NCBI GenBank assembly: GCA_035048815.1
Contig: JAUCBN010000021.1
Coordinates: 4,991,501-5,055,500, forward strand
DNA: 64,000 nt
Direction of reading: 5' to 3'
Source: Abelmoschus esculentus
Lineage: Eukaryota > Streptophyta > Magnoliopsida > Malvales > Malvaceae
Position numbers and translations under genes: made by a program. Under the pieces are notes generated by a model. The model was given only the letters and a program-made list of their open reading frames with translations, searched no databases and was not told the DNA's origin. How positions within the stretch are numbered: the first letter of the stretch is position 1; each line of letters begins with the position of its first letter. Positions 33,877-45,598 of this stretch are shown piece by piece.

Positions 33877-36800
33877 AATGTTCATCTCTGTGAACAAACA
33901 TTAGTTTTGTGGAACACCTAAAAATCCATTAATTTACCTCTTCTTATTTTGGCCCAAATCGCGAGGAAACATTATTCATCTCTCTTTGTTGTTGATACCG
34001 TTTACGTTGAACACCGATAAATATTATTAAATATTATTTATTATAATATGTATTTTTATGTTATTTGTTAATAGTTTTACCTATCATCGTTGATTTTGGT
34101 AATGTTTATATCTTTTTATTTCGAGTCTTTGGATTAGGTTCTTATCTTTTTCTTGTTTGGTCCTCTATGATCTAATTACAGTTAATTTTATTTACTAGAT
34201 ATATGTTTGTTTTTAAGTGTTTTGTTTACTGGATGTAAACTTTCATTGTAATTTTAGATATATTCTCGTTTAATAAAATTAGTGGATCTCTATTCAATTT
34301 TTTTGGACTTAACATACTATTAATTACAATTAATAATTATATTTTAGTTTATCACTTTTTTATTAATTATATGTTAAATCTTTGAGATTTTTTAATCTTT
34401 ATTAATTAATTTAATAATATCTAGAAGTGTTTAACATTAATGACATAATGAAAAAAAAGATAAAATTCACCTTATAAAAAATGAATTAAAAAATTCTCTA
34501 CTTGATGAAAAAGTTTCATTTAATAATTTATTCATTAAAAGAGAGTAAATTTTGATTTTAAATTATTTGATTTTCTGAGTTTAAGTTGAATTATTTTTTT
34601 AATTTAAATAAAATAATAAATTAATATAAATATACTTTAGGTCCCTGCTAATATAAAAAAAAAACTTAGATGAAATAATATCGGTCGAGTTCAAGTTCAA
34701 GCTTTCAATACCATGTCGAACCTAGTTTCTTATTTGTAATATACCTAAAAGTCACGAATTCAAGCACTTGTAATACAACACAATAATTAAGTGATCAATA
34801 TCTAACAATTAAGAGTATACTTTAAAATAGATACTACAGTAAATACTGTAGCTAATTAAAAAATAATAATGTAAAGGTATGTCTGATTTTAGAAAAATAT
34901 TTTCTATTAAAATTATATAGACAGATTATATTTTTAACGCTTACATTATATTTTTGTATATTATATAGATTTATTTTTATATAATGAAGATCATATAATA
35001 TATAAGAAAATAAAAATATAAGGGTTCGTGGGGTTTTAAAAAATAAAGTTTATTTTTATTTTCTTAAAATATAAAATACAATAAAAATTGTATTTGTTTG
35101 TAAAATTAAAAAAAGTAAATAAAAATTTTAAAAAACATAAAAAATATTTTTATTGTTTTCATTGAAAATATTTTAGTAAAATAAAAATATATAAAAATAA
35201 TATTTTTTATTTTAATAGATTGAACCTTTCTTATATCACCTTTTAGTATCATATCATTATTCAATTTATTGACAAACCAATTTATTGAAACATTGTAAAG
35301 ATTCATTCTGAGAGTTATCATTATAAATATCGAAAAAATCAAAAGATATTCGATAATTCAAAAAATAATTTAAAGTTTCAAAAAATATTGAACTTAATTT
35401 TTTATAATAATTTAAATTATATAAAATTTTCCAAAATTATGAAATCGAGACATTAAATAAATACATTATCAAATCAAATGTATCGTAAAAAATCTTATTT
35501 TATTTATTTTATTTTTTTTTAATTTGTGGTCTTAAATTTATGTATTCTACCTTGAAACTTAATATATTGTCATAAAGATTTTAATCAAATTTTGTAAGAA
35601 AGAAAATTCAAGAAACGGTTCTAGCGAAGAAGATAGCGATGTTTTCTTAAGAGATATAAGTTAGATGCATGAGTGTTATTAAAACGTTTATACTATAATT
35701 AATCATGTATAAATTAATTTTGTGTGTTTGTGTGGGTGTTAATTTTTTTTATACGTAATTGACTTTCAAATTTCAATCTTAAAATCTTGTATTTTTGTGA
35801 TATTCGTTATACCATAATGACTAATAACGAATCTAAATCTATTTAAATAAAAACTCTAATTTTTAAAATTAATCATTCAAACTATTTTTATACTTTATAA
35901 TAAACTAATATCTTTTTAATCCAAAATTTTATATCGTACAAAATTGAATTTTATATATAATTATTTTTTAAAAAATGATGAAAACTAAAATAATGTCACA
36001 TATATGATAAAATTCTGAAATGAATAATTTATATATTTTATAAATTATTTGATTTATATTTATTTAACTAATATTCATATATATTTTATAAATATATTTA
36101 TTTAACTAATATTTATAGGAAGCTATAGAATGCTACCAATGAGACTTAATAAGAAAACACAAAATTCAAATAGGCATCCACAACGTGCCTAATCCTTTGT
36201 ATGTGTGAGTAAAACATGATTTAACTCAATGTGCCTACCCAAAATTAAGATTTTTAATTTGATGTAAAGTCAAGTTATGAAGGTCATGTTTGTCTATTAG
36301 CGAATGATTATCCTTTAAGTAATAAAAAATTAAATATTAAACATGTAAATAATAAATATTTTTATTTTTTTTACCTAAAATGTGACATTCTTTTTTTATG
36401 TTTTAGGTTTTAGAAAATTATTATATATATAAAAATAATTATATATATTATAAATATTTAATTAAATTTCTTTATTTCGGAACCTTCTCTCTTGGGCCCT
36501 GTACGATCGCTCCTATTACGTTTGTCTAAAATTTTCACTGATCAGATATAAAATAATTGTAAATCAATTAACTTTAAAAAAATTTACTCGACTCTTTTGA
36601 ATGAATCGTGTGCATGGTGGAGCATTAAATTTTCGCAACTAATACCGTTGATTACAATTGTTGTTGGCAATAAGTATGAAGTATAGAGAGGTTATAACAA
36701 CCGTTCCTTTAACTACTAGGGTTAGAGGACTCGTGTTTATTTGTATAATATATTTATATTTTAAAAAATTTAAAAAATAAATAATATATATTATCGTATA

Positions 36801-36966
36801 ACTGCATTAGAGTATTAAAAAATAATTATTAAGAAGGACGAAATTAAGAATTAAAAGATAACAAAATTGAGAATTAAATGTTATTATAAGAGTTATAGAA
36901 GAAATCAAAGAAGCAATAAGACAAACTATCAATATTAGATTAATATACCTGTTAATTTCATGTAAA
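33877..36966. other. AT-rich intergenic DNA
   Basis: Three kilobases with no recognised gene. Frames such as 35106-35342 (minus) are Phe/Ile/Lys low-complexity. A short block at 36500-36520 (CTGTACGATCGCTCCTATT) is related to the inverse of 3122-3146 and may be the end of an undefined repeat. Confidence 0.5.
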
Positions 36967-37293
36967 ATGAATGTACTTTTCGCTTATACATTTACTACTA
37001 AAACTAGATTACTTGGAGACAAAATTATCAATAGTAGAATTACTTGCTCACGATATCCTTTCGCATACTTGAGACATAGATTCCGACAAATTGATTTGAA
37101 GGTCGATAATTCAGATGTTGTTAGAATTTTACATAAAGAATCGAATGTCTTTATTGATAACCCTTTGGTGACTATTATATATAATATTTTTAATTATAAT
37201 TGGAGAGTACGTATTATTATGTATATCCATTGTGATTATAATGTTGTTGTTGATCGACATGCTTCGTTGAGTCGTGGTTATCCCATTGAGTAA
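36967..37293 (+). pseudogene. RNase H-like domain fragment (RVT_3 type)
   Basis: The 108-codon frame ends in a stretch typical of the C-terminal half of plant RNase H-like domains: LKVDNSDVVRILHKESN, then FIDNPLVTIIYNIFNYNW, RVRIIMYIHCDYNVVVDRHA and SLSRGY. In this family (found in LINE-derived genes and stand-alone plant proteins) the pattern is an Asp strand, a helix, then an HxxRExNxxAD-type helix. The N-terminal half, with the first catalytic Asp and Glu, is not recognisable upstream, and the usual Arg of the last motif is Cys. It is probably a decayed fragment of a LINE or of a captured gene. Nothing indicates expression. Confidence 0.6.
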
Positions 37294-37857
37294 TTATTCA
37301 TGATTCCTCCCTAACAGTCTCATGGATGTTGTTAACACAAAAGCTATTGGTTTGGAGATAAACGTAGGTAGTATGAATGATACTGATAGTATGGGTGTTA
37401 ATCATGAATTCATGATATCTAATCTTGTGTCCTTTTTGATTTATGTTGATTTTTTTTTATTTCATAAATATTTTTATGTGGTACTCTTTTCCTCTATCTA
37501 AGGTTAGGAAGTTTTTTTTAATGTGGTCAATGATAGTATTTTTTTTTAAAAAATTATTTTATGACATAAGCAATCATATTTAACTCGTTGATAAGTAGCT
37601 TTTTTTTTTCTTCTTCACATTTTCCTAAGTCACGAGTTTTATACTTGACAAAAATACCTCTTCTTTTTTATTATTTTTTTTCTTTTTCTTCTCTTTAAAT
37701 AAAATTATAATTAATTTTTTAAAATAATATAGTAAATCATATAATTTAAAATGTTTATAATGGTCAAATTAAAAAAAAAAACTCATAAAATTGAGAAAGT
37801 AGACCACAAAAGTTGGCCGTGAGCCACATCTCTATCGTCCCCATTTGATTGGATAAA
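37294..37857. other. AT-rich intergenic DNA with long T-runs
   Basis: T-rich tracts around 37440-37740 and no coding signal. Confidence 0.5.
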
Positions 37858-38085
37858 AATCTTTTGTCTCTTTATTATGCTTTCATCTATATTTTTTGTT
37901 TAAAATTTAAAAAAAATAAATTTTCAACCCTAACCTTTATTTTTTATATCATAAACTTCAATTCCTTAAACCCTAATCACAACCCCTAACCTTAAATCCC
38001 AAACCCTAAACCTTTAATTTAAAACGAAAACACAAATAAATACATGAAAAAAATAGACAATTTACCTACCATTTAACTTCGCCCC
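37858..38085 (+). repeat. Telomere-like dispersed repeat
   Basis: CCCTAA-rich core (ACCCTAATCACAACCCCTAA, AACCCTAAACC) flanked by TCTTTATTATGCTTTCATC and AAACACAAATAAATACATG. Same module as at 48690 and 49640. Confidence 0.65.
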
Positions 38086-38811
38086 TCGTTGTTAGAGACA
38101 ATAATATTGAAACTAAGATTTAAAAAGAATTTTAATTTCCGTTACAATTCCCGGGCTGAGAAAACTTCCGTTCTATTTCCAAGCCCAAAATGACAGTCAG
38201 GCTCGAAGCATAACAATTTTACACTTGCTCGAAAGGTTCTAGTTGTAAGAAAAGTTATTCTAGATGTTCTTGTATTATTTCTATTTTTTAGGAATTCTTG
38301 TATTATATCTAAACTTAAAATTTGTTGACTTTTTTTTTTTTTTTTTATAAAATTGTCTTTGTATTATTTTATTTGAAAATTTGGTCTCTTCAATTGTACT
38401 CCTAATTATTAACTTGATATCTAAAACAATAAAGTAAAATAATTTTTAGTTTGATATGTTTACATTTTTATCAATTTTACTCTTATCCTTTAAAAATAAA
38501 TAAAAAATCATTAATTAAACAATAAAGCACCAAGAAAATAACTTTTTATAATAGCGAATTTAATAATTAACCGTAAAACTGAAAAAAATGAGAAAAGGTC
38601 CAGATTAAAAAAGAAATAGTACAATGACTCAATATTGCAAAAATAAAAATTTAGAGGTTAAATTTTAAATTTTGAATAGTGTGGAGGAGATCTTTGTTGT
38701 TAATGCTTAGAATTAAAGATTTTTAATGTTGTTTAGTTTTGGATTAAATAGCATTTTAAAGTTGTTAAATGGAAAGATATTTTTGCATTCACGATTTAGC
38801 TTATAAACATG
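38086..38811. other. AT-rich intergenic DNA
   Basis: Contains a T-run at 38329-38347. No gene or element end recognised. Confidence 0.5.
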
Positions 38812-39790
38812 GTAAAAATCACGTACTTCTTTATTATGTATGCTATTGAAAATTTTTAAAAAATTAAATTTTAAAGACATAAAGATAATTTTAACCCCTA
38901 ACGTTTATAGTTTTTGTTGTTTTGGCCCTTATTCTTTCTTTTGGATAAATTTAGCCTTTAACCTATATTTTTTTGACAAATAACTTATTTTTTAACTAGC
39001 TTGATGACTGGACTGTTAAAAATTTAACGATGATATATATATGGAATATAATTTTAAATGACATGGAATGTAACGTATCAAATACATATATATATATAGA
39101 ATATAATTTTATTCTAATATAAAATATAAAACAATTAAAATTCAAATAAAATATTAAAAATTAATTAATTCTAAAATAAAAGATTATTAAACATTCTTAA
39201 CCCTAACTACTATAAAATCAAAATCTTATTCGAATTGTGTTTATATTTTTTATTATATTTTTAATAATCTTTTATTTTAAAATTAATTAATTTTTAATAT
39301 TTTATTTGAATTTTTATTGTTTTATATTTTATATTAGAATAAAATTATATTCTATATATATGTGTATTTGATAGGTTACATTCCATGTCATTTAAAATTA
39401 TATTCCATATATATATCATCGTTAAATTTTTAACGGTTCAGTCATCAAGCTGTTAAAAAATAAGCTATTTGTCAAAAATATATAGATTAAGGGCTAAATT
39501 TATCCAAAAAAAGAATAAGAGCCAAAACGACAAAAACTATAAACGTTAAGGGCTAAAATTATCTTTATGCCAATTTTAAACTCAAACCCTTATTTTTTAT
39601 ATCATAAACCCTAAACTTTATACTTTAAAAATATACCCTATCACTAATTCCCAAACCATAACCACAACCCATAACATTAAACCCTAAACTCCACACCCTA
39701 AATCTTCTAATTTGAAACGGAGACACAAATAACGGTATGAGAAAGATGTAGACAATTTATTCCCTATAAACGGTGGACGAGTCTTCTCAT
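38812..39790 (+). repeat. Telomere-like repeat interrupted by a MITE
   Basis: The left flank (TTCTTTATTATGTATGCTAT at 38827 and AAAAATTAAATTTTAAA) and the right part (CTTATTTTTTATATCATAAA, then CCCTAAAC tracts to GAGACACAAATAACGG) join into one normal copy if the MITE at 38876-39571 and one 9-bp duplication are removed. Confidence 0.7.
38876..39571. mobile_element. Mutator-like MITE, GGCATAAAGATAATTTTA family (696 bp)
   Basis: Ends GACATAAAGATAATTTTAACC and (inverted) GGCATAAAGATAATTTTAGCC. Perfect 9-bp duplications AATTTTAAA lie at 38867-38875 and 39572-39580. The whole element is palindromic (GGCCCTTATTC against GAATAAGAGCC; CGTTAAAAATTT on both sides). Confidence 0.88.
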
Positions 39791-39947
39791 TTGATATAAT
39801 TCAAGAAAATATTTGTTTGGAAATGCTATCATTCTTATTAGTTTTTTATGACTTTTTGAGTTCTAATACTGAGTTTTAAGAAAATAGTAGTATATTAAAG
39901 TCCACTTCATTTATTCAAAATATTTTCTTTATTTGTGTTTGTTAGAA

Positions 39948-40612
39948 TAAGTAATTACTCCAAGAATAGAATAATAAAATAAAAACTATTATTTACATAA
40001 ACAGAATAAAATAAAATCATATAAAATATTTTAAATCAAACCGATTTTGAAAACGCAGCTTGCATGAACGCAATTTTCTTTTCACAAATTTCCGGCCACT
40101 CCTATGATGCTTTAATTCGTTGGTCGTCTGTCTCCCAAGATATAATAAATCAACAATAAGATCTTTGACAAAAGCATAATCTGCAAAGATCTCGAATTTT
40201 TACTCTTGTCTTCACCAATCATCGAAATAAAAAACGAGATAAATAAAAATGATTTTTTAGTATATTGAAAACTGAGAATTTCATTCACATTTATAGAAAA
40301 AAATTCGGCCAAAACAAGTGAGAACTATAATCCGAATTAAATTCGAATATTATCATGAATAGTTAGTTTTATCTATTTAATATTTGTATTTAAAAAAAAA
40401 TTAAATTCTCCTTGAATTCGTATTTAAGTAAAATGCAAATTCTTCTTGAATATTAAAAAAAGATAAGCAATTTAAGAAAAATTTAATCACACGGGTAAAA
40501 TATCCGCAAGTTCACAAACAACTCGACCGGTCTGGACATTCACGTCGCCCACGTCGTGCGGGTGTGCCCCAATCTGAATGGATTAGATTCACACCGCCCT
40601 TACGTGCGAGGA
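39948..40612 (-). repeat. Copia-type LTR copy A (truncated)
   Basis: Matches copy B (40738 onward) over several blocks, such as GAGAATTTCATTCA(C/T)ATTTATAG and AATCCGAATTAAATTCGA, and starts with the same TGTTAGAA (inverted LTR end). The match is lost near 40612. The 126-bp piece 40613-40737 between copies is not recognised. Confidence 0.6.
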
Positions 40613-42001
40613 ACAGAGTCATCTCATCAAGTCATTCAGTGACAAGTATTAAAATCAAGAAATAGTAGTTTCAACCCTGTAACTGAATGCAATGAGTATA
40701 TAATGAGAATTAAGACCGTAAATTCTTGTTTTGTTACTGTTAGAAAAAATGGCTAATCCAAGAATAAATAATAATAAAATACAATATTATTATTTAAATG
40801 AATGGAAGAAAATAAGAACAATAAGACGATTTTTGATAGAAGCACAATCTAAAAAGATCTCGAACTTTTACTCTTGTCTTCGCCAATCATAGGAATAAAA
40901 AAACGGGAGAAATAAAAATGATTTTTTTGTATATTAAAAACTGAGAATTTCATTCATATTTATAGGAAAAATTCAGTCAAAACAAGTGAAAGTTCTAATC
41001 CGAATTAAATTCGAGTTTACAGTGAATATTCAACTTTATTTATTTAACATTCGTATTTAAGAAAAGTAAAATCCTCCTTTTAATTCGTATTTGAGTAAAA
41101 CTCAATTTCTTCTTTTATGAATGATCGGGACATTCAGGTCGTCCATGTCATATAGGTGCACCTCAACCTAAATACGATTGGATTTGCACCCCCTACTTTC
41201 TTATATTGAGCATCAATTTCTCATTTATCGCTCAACCATTTTGAGGATATGTAGAGCCGGCCCTAGGCCTGGGCAATAAGGGCGACGACCTAGGGCCCTA
41301 GGGTAGTTAGACTTAACGATTATTAAAATAAAATATTAATAATTATTAAAATATTAAAATATTTTTTTACTGTTAGAAATTAGATTCTTGGAAAGGCAGC
41401 TGGGCAATAAAAACAACTGAAAGCATTTAATGTATGATAAATAGATTCTTGGAACTTAAAATTAGACTGCTTTTTACTTTTAATTTTTTTCTTGAAAACA
41501 TAACTTGCCGTAAAAAAGTTAAAAGATCACTTATTTTTATTTTTTTAATTTTTATTATATTTTATTATTAAATAAATTTTAAAAACTATTATTTATAGAT
41601 TTATTATTAATTATAAAATTATTAGTATCTAATTAGCTAGGTGTTAGTGTATTATAGGGTCATAATTAATATTAAATAATATTTTTAAATTAAGAATAAA
41701 AAATTATATACATCTATAAATAATATTTTCATTTGTTTTATTCTTCACATCTCATCTTTTTATCACCTCACCTCTTTCTTATATTATTTTCTCCCGACTT
41801 ATTTTAAAATTTTTATTTATAATTTTTGATTCGATATTTCAAGAAGACAAAGATCCATTTATTCAAAAATTTCATCGTTTATGAGATATATTGTTGATAG
41901 CCTATAATCAAGTTTGAGGCAAAGCTTCAACAACAAAACTCAGGTACTATCACTCTATACCTTTTTTTATAGTTTTTATTGAATAATATTTACGCGAAAA
42001 T

Positions 42002-43473
42002 ATGCTTCCGGTAGTGAAAAAAGAAAAAAGAAAACAAACACAAGAATTAGTAGAATCACAAAAAAGAGCTTTAGATAATTTTTTTTCGAAACGAATAAAA
42101 GAACCTTTAGACGATGGTGATGCGTTAGAAATAAATAAGGATAATATTGAACATTCTAATGAAAATTTAAATGATAAAAAATTGAGTAATGATAATTGCT
42201 TTAATGACAATAATACTAATTTGATTAATAATGATAATATTAATTTGAATAACGAGCTTAATAATGTACTTGATGAATTAAATGTTGATGTCGATGAACA
42301 TATAATTTCACCTTTCGATTTCTATGATCCTAGAAATTAGGGTGTTCTTAATACTAAAACTAGAGACATTTTGATTGAAAAAGGACCCAATAGAGAATTG
42401 AATCTCACATTCCCTAAGGATATTCTTTCCAGGCATTGTAAAATGTCTTGCCAAAAATAATTTAGCTTTTCGTGGATGTAGTGATAAACTTTATGAGGAT
42501 ATTAATGAAATTGTTTTAGGTTTAATTGAAATGATAGCCGAATTCTATTTAATAATGCAAGATCATATTAGACGAATCTAGAACCAAGAAATTCACTATC
42601 ACTATCTTGGGCATACAATCCAAAATGAGTTAATTTCTCTTTTGTCTCATGGTGTTAGAACTTTCATAATAAAAATCATTAAAGAGGCAAAATATTTTTT
42701 GATTATTTTGATTGTACCCCAGATGTGAGTCATCAAGAGCAAATGAGTTTGATATTTTAATGTGTTATTGTGATAAGTAATGAAATAAAAATAGATGAGT
42801 TTTTTTAGAGTTCTTAAATGTAAATGATACTTCTGAATTAGGCCTTTTTAATGAATTATTAGGTGTATGTAAGTCACTTGATTTAGATATTAATGATATT
42901 AGAGGTCAAGGTTATGATAATGGTTCAAATATGAAAGAAAAACACCAAGAAGTTCAAAAGAGATTACTTGAAATAAATCCAAGGGCACTATATATGCCTT
43001 GTGTTTGTCATAGTCTTAATCTCACTATATCGGATATGGCACATTCTTGTGGGAAAACTATTTCTTCTTTTGGAATTGTGCAGCACATATATACTTTATT
43101 CGCAAGTTCTATAAAAAATAGAAGATTTTAGTTGATAATATTAAAGGTTTTACAGTAAAATCTTTGTGTAATACTCGATCAGAAAGTCGAATTAGAAGTG
43201 TTAAAGCTATTAGATTTCAAGCACCTCAAATAAAATTAGCTTTATTGATATTGTATAATTCTAGTGGTGAAGATGTCAAAACAAGAAGTGAAGCGGAAAG
43301 TTTAGCTAATTCTCTTACAAGTTTTGAATTCTTACTTAGCTTGGTGATTTAGTATGAGATTTTATTTATTGTTAATAAGGTGAGTAAGAAATTACAATCT
43401 AAATCTGTTTGCATTAGAAGTATAATTAGTGAAGTAAAAAGTATAATGTTATTCTTTGAAAAATATAGAAGTG
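42002..43473 (+). pseudogene. hAT transposase, N-terminal and central part, broken
   Basis: The 112-codon frame 42002-42340 (KKEKRKQTQELVESQKRALD, Asn/Asp-rich linker, FDFYDPRN) ends at a TAG where relatives have Trp (NWGVL). GVLNTKTRDILIEKGPNREL and NLTFPKDILSRH follow in the same frame. Other frames give NNLAFRGCSDKLYEDINEIV, GYDNGSNMKEKHQEVQKRL, YMPCVCHSLNLTISDMAHSC and SRIRSVKAIRFQAPQIKLAL. These are blocks of the DUF4371/hAT catalytic region of plant zinc-finger MYM-type-1-like transposases. Several frameshifts and stops show it is a pseudogene. Confidence 0.88.
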
Positions 43474-43478
43474 AAGGG

Positions 43479-44287
43479 TGTGGGATATGTTGTAATGCTT
43501 GAATCCCACATTGGAAGCAAACACCCTTGGCAAAGGGTATTTATTAAGTCTTTACCCCACTCCCTTGTTGAGTGATAGAGAACAAGGGAGCCCCTCGCGC
43601 ATCGTCGCCGCCGTCGTCCGTCCGTCCGGCTCGGGTCGGATTCGTGGTCGTGGTAACACGTGTTTTCGACACGTCCGCACGCGTTCTATCTTTTTAGAGA
43701 AAATTCGTAAGAATTTCTCTCTTAGTTTTTTGTAGAGAATGCGAAAGGTTTATTTCTGTCTGTCACACTGCTTTTATAGGCTGTGCGGGAGCTGTTCTGT
43801 TTGATTTAAAGTCGGTTAACAGAACGGATTTAATAAACAGATAATTCAGAGTTTAAATTGAATTATATCTGTTATTAATAGTAAATTTCAAATTTAAATG
43901 ATTTAAATTTGAAAACAGGATGAGATAAAATCGGCGTGCTAGGACGATTTTACCCTTACGTCCAGCCTATAAATATGCTTCATATTTCTCAGTTTCAATC
44001 ATCCCATTCAGTTTCGACTGTCTAAGCATTGAGAGATTTGAGAGCTTCTTCCTGACGAGCCTGACGAGCGTTTCCTTCTTAGTCCACTCCAGAACCTTGG
44101 GTGTACATCGTTTTGGAGGACCGTGCTAACCTTCGGGGGACAACCGCCTAACGTAGCGATTACACACATCGGGGCGATTTGTTTCTAAGGCAGTGGCCTC
44201 CATACCACGACACGGTCATATTTTTTCCGGTTTATTATTTTCCCAGTCAGTGCTAACGCCCTGTTTTGCAGAAATTATTTTCCAACA
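43479..44287 (+). mobile_element. Solo LTR (809 bp) inside the hAT transposase
   Basis: Begins TGTGGGATATGTTG and ends TTTTCCAACA, with perfect 5-bp duplications AAGGG (43474-43478, 44288-44292). Removing it and one duplication restores the transposase reading RSEG-FESCLDIVKS. A TATA box (TATAAATA, 43968-43975) suggests plus-strand transcription. The interior has a GC-rich patch (43590-43690) containing a CACGTG G-box. The short frame at 43499-43735 is not a gene. Probably copia type, by size and ends. Confidence 0.88.
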
Positions 44288-44985
44288 AAGGGTTTGAGTC
44301 TTGCTTGGATATTGTCAAAAGTCCTACTTTGGATATGGATATAGAACCAATACTACCAATAAAACTTTATATTTCTAGAAAAAAAAACAATTTGATGAGA
44401 ATATGATGGAGAAGAAGTACAATCACCCGAGGAATCTTTTAGAGTTAATTATTTTTTTGTTGTTGTTGATTTGGCTATAGTTTCTTTAAAAAATGGATTT
44501 GAACAATTAGAGTTATTTGATAATATTTTTGGATTTTTATTTGATTCTAAAATATTAAAATATTTAGATAATGATAAATTAAAAAAAATCTTGCATAGAC
44601 TTTAAGATTGTATTTTCTCATAATAGTTTGTCTGATATTGATGCATATGATTTTTTTCAGAATTAAAAGTATTGCAAGTGACTTTGCCAAATGAGTTGAT
44701 TTGACATTAGAAATTCTCAAGTTTGTCAAAGTTGTGGATTGTTATCCAAATACTTCAATAGCTTATCGAATCCTCTTAACTATTCTAGTGATAGTTGCAT
44801 TCGCTGAAAGAAGTTTTTCCAAGTTAAAATTGTTGAAAACTTATTTGAGATCATCAATGTCACAAGAAAGGTTGAATGATCTAGCCATTTTGTGTATTGA
44901 AAAAGATATGTTAGATTGCATTGATGTAGATACTATTATTAGTGATTTTGCATCTAAAAATGCTCGTAGAAGTTGTTTTGTGTAA
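44288..44985 (+). pseudogene. hAT transposase, C-terminal part with dimerisation domain
   Basis: Continuing after the solo LTR: ESCLDIVKSPTLDMDIEPIL, then broken frames, then a 94-codon frame (44701-44985) with SIAYRILLTILVIVAFAERS, FSKLKLLKTYLRSSMSQERL and LNDLAILCIEKDM. This is the hAT C-terminal dimerisation region (usual form T-I-P-V-S-x-A-S-A-E-R-S-F-S-K-L). Frames between 44400 and 44700 are disrupted. Confidence 0.88.
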
Positions 44986-45417
44986 TTTGTTTGGTATTTA
45001 ATAAAATTTATTAATATTTTTCATTTGATAATTATTGAGTGTAATAAAAAATAATTTATAAATAAATTTAAATTATTTTTTATTCTTTAAGTTTAATTTT
45101 TTAATACTTATTATTAGGGGCCCTTTTTTTAAATTTGCCCCTGGACCATCAAAATCTCAAAAACGACTCTGAGGATATGAGACACCGTTATAAAGATCTC
45201 ATGGATCTGAAAAAGAACCAATAATTTTTTATTCGAATCTCTATCTTTACTATTCGAAAATATTCGTCAAAGTTGTTCCTCATTGTTTTTTCCAACGGTG
45301 TCCAACCAAAAACCAATCGCTTTGCAGCAATGTGATCTCACTCCACCTTACTTTCCATGATTTGTTGATGCCAAAAAATCCATCTAATTTATACCCTACA
45401 GAGTGACCCTGATAGGC

Positions 45418-45425
45418 TATAAAAA
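45418..45425 (+). promoter_or_regulatory. TATA box of the secreted-peptide gene
   Basis: TATAAAAA followed about 30 nt later by a CT/CA-rich start-like stretch (CTTTCTCGCTTTCACCA). It stands 181 nt upstream of the start codon. Confidence 0.65.
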
Positions 45426-45484
45426 CCCTATACCATCTTTCTCGCTTTCACCATACAACATTTCCTCCAAGTTGAACGTACATG

Positions 45485-45581
45485 GTACAAACTTAACCCT
45501 ACTTTTACTTCTCCTTTAGTATCTTAGATTTGTTTCTTTTGAGAAATATACTCTGATCGGAACTCATGTTTTTCATTTCAG
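45485..45581 (+). other. Likely 5' UTR intron of the secreted-peptide gene (97 nt)
   Basis: Donor ATG|GTACAAAC at 45485 and acceptor TTTTTCATTTCAG ending at 45581, in a T-rich sequence. Another possible donor is GT at 45478. If 45485 is used, an ATG at the end of exon 1 opens a 7-codon upstream frame that ends in TGA overlapping the main ATG (ATGA). Confidence 0.5.
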
Positions 45582-45598
45582 GACTTCGAGTTTTTGCG

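Larger units (their letters stand above)
41252..45171 (+). mobile_element. hAT transposon (TTF/DUF4371 type), 3.9 kb with nested solo LTR
   Basis: Ends TAGAGCCGGCCCTAGG and (inverted) CAGAGTCGTTTTTGAGA, flanked by perfect 8-bp duplications AGGATATG (41244-41251 and 45172-45179). The AGAGCCGGCCC end is typical of this hAT lineage. It encodes a decayed transposase (42002-44985), itself interrupted by a solo LTR at 43479-44287. Without the LTR the element is about 3.1 kb. Confidence 0.9.
40738..45297 (-). mobile_element. Copia-type LTR copy B, split by a hAT transposon
   Basis: LTR pieces at 40738-41251 and 45172-45297, reading TTCCAAC at the right (inverted TGTTGGAA start). Without the hAT element the LTR is about 630 bp. 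Its first 150 bp resemble the LTR at 57537 (GAGATCTTTAC, GAGAAATTGATGCTCAA), which provides a reference for the unoccupied site. Confidence 0.65.
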
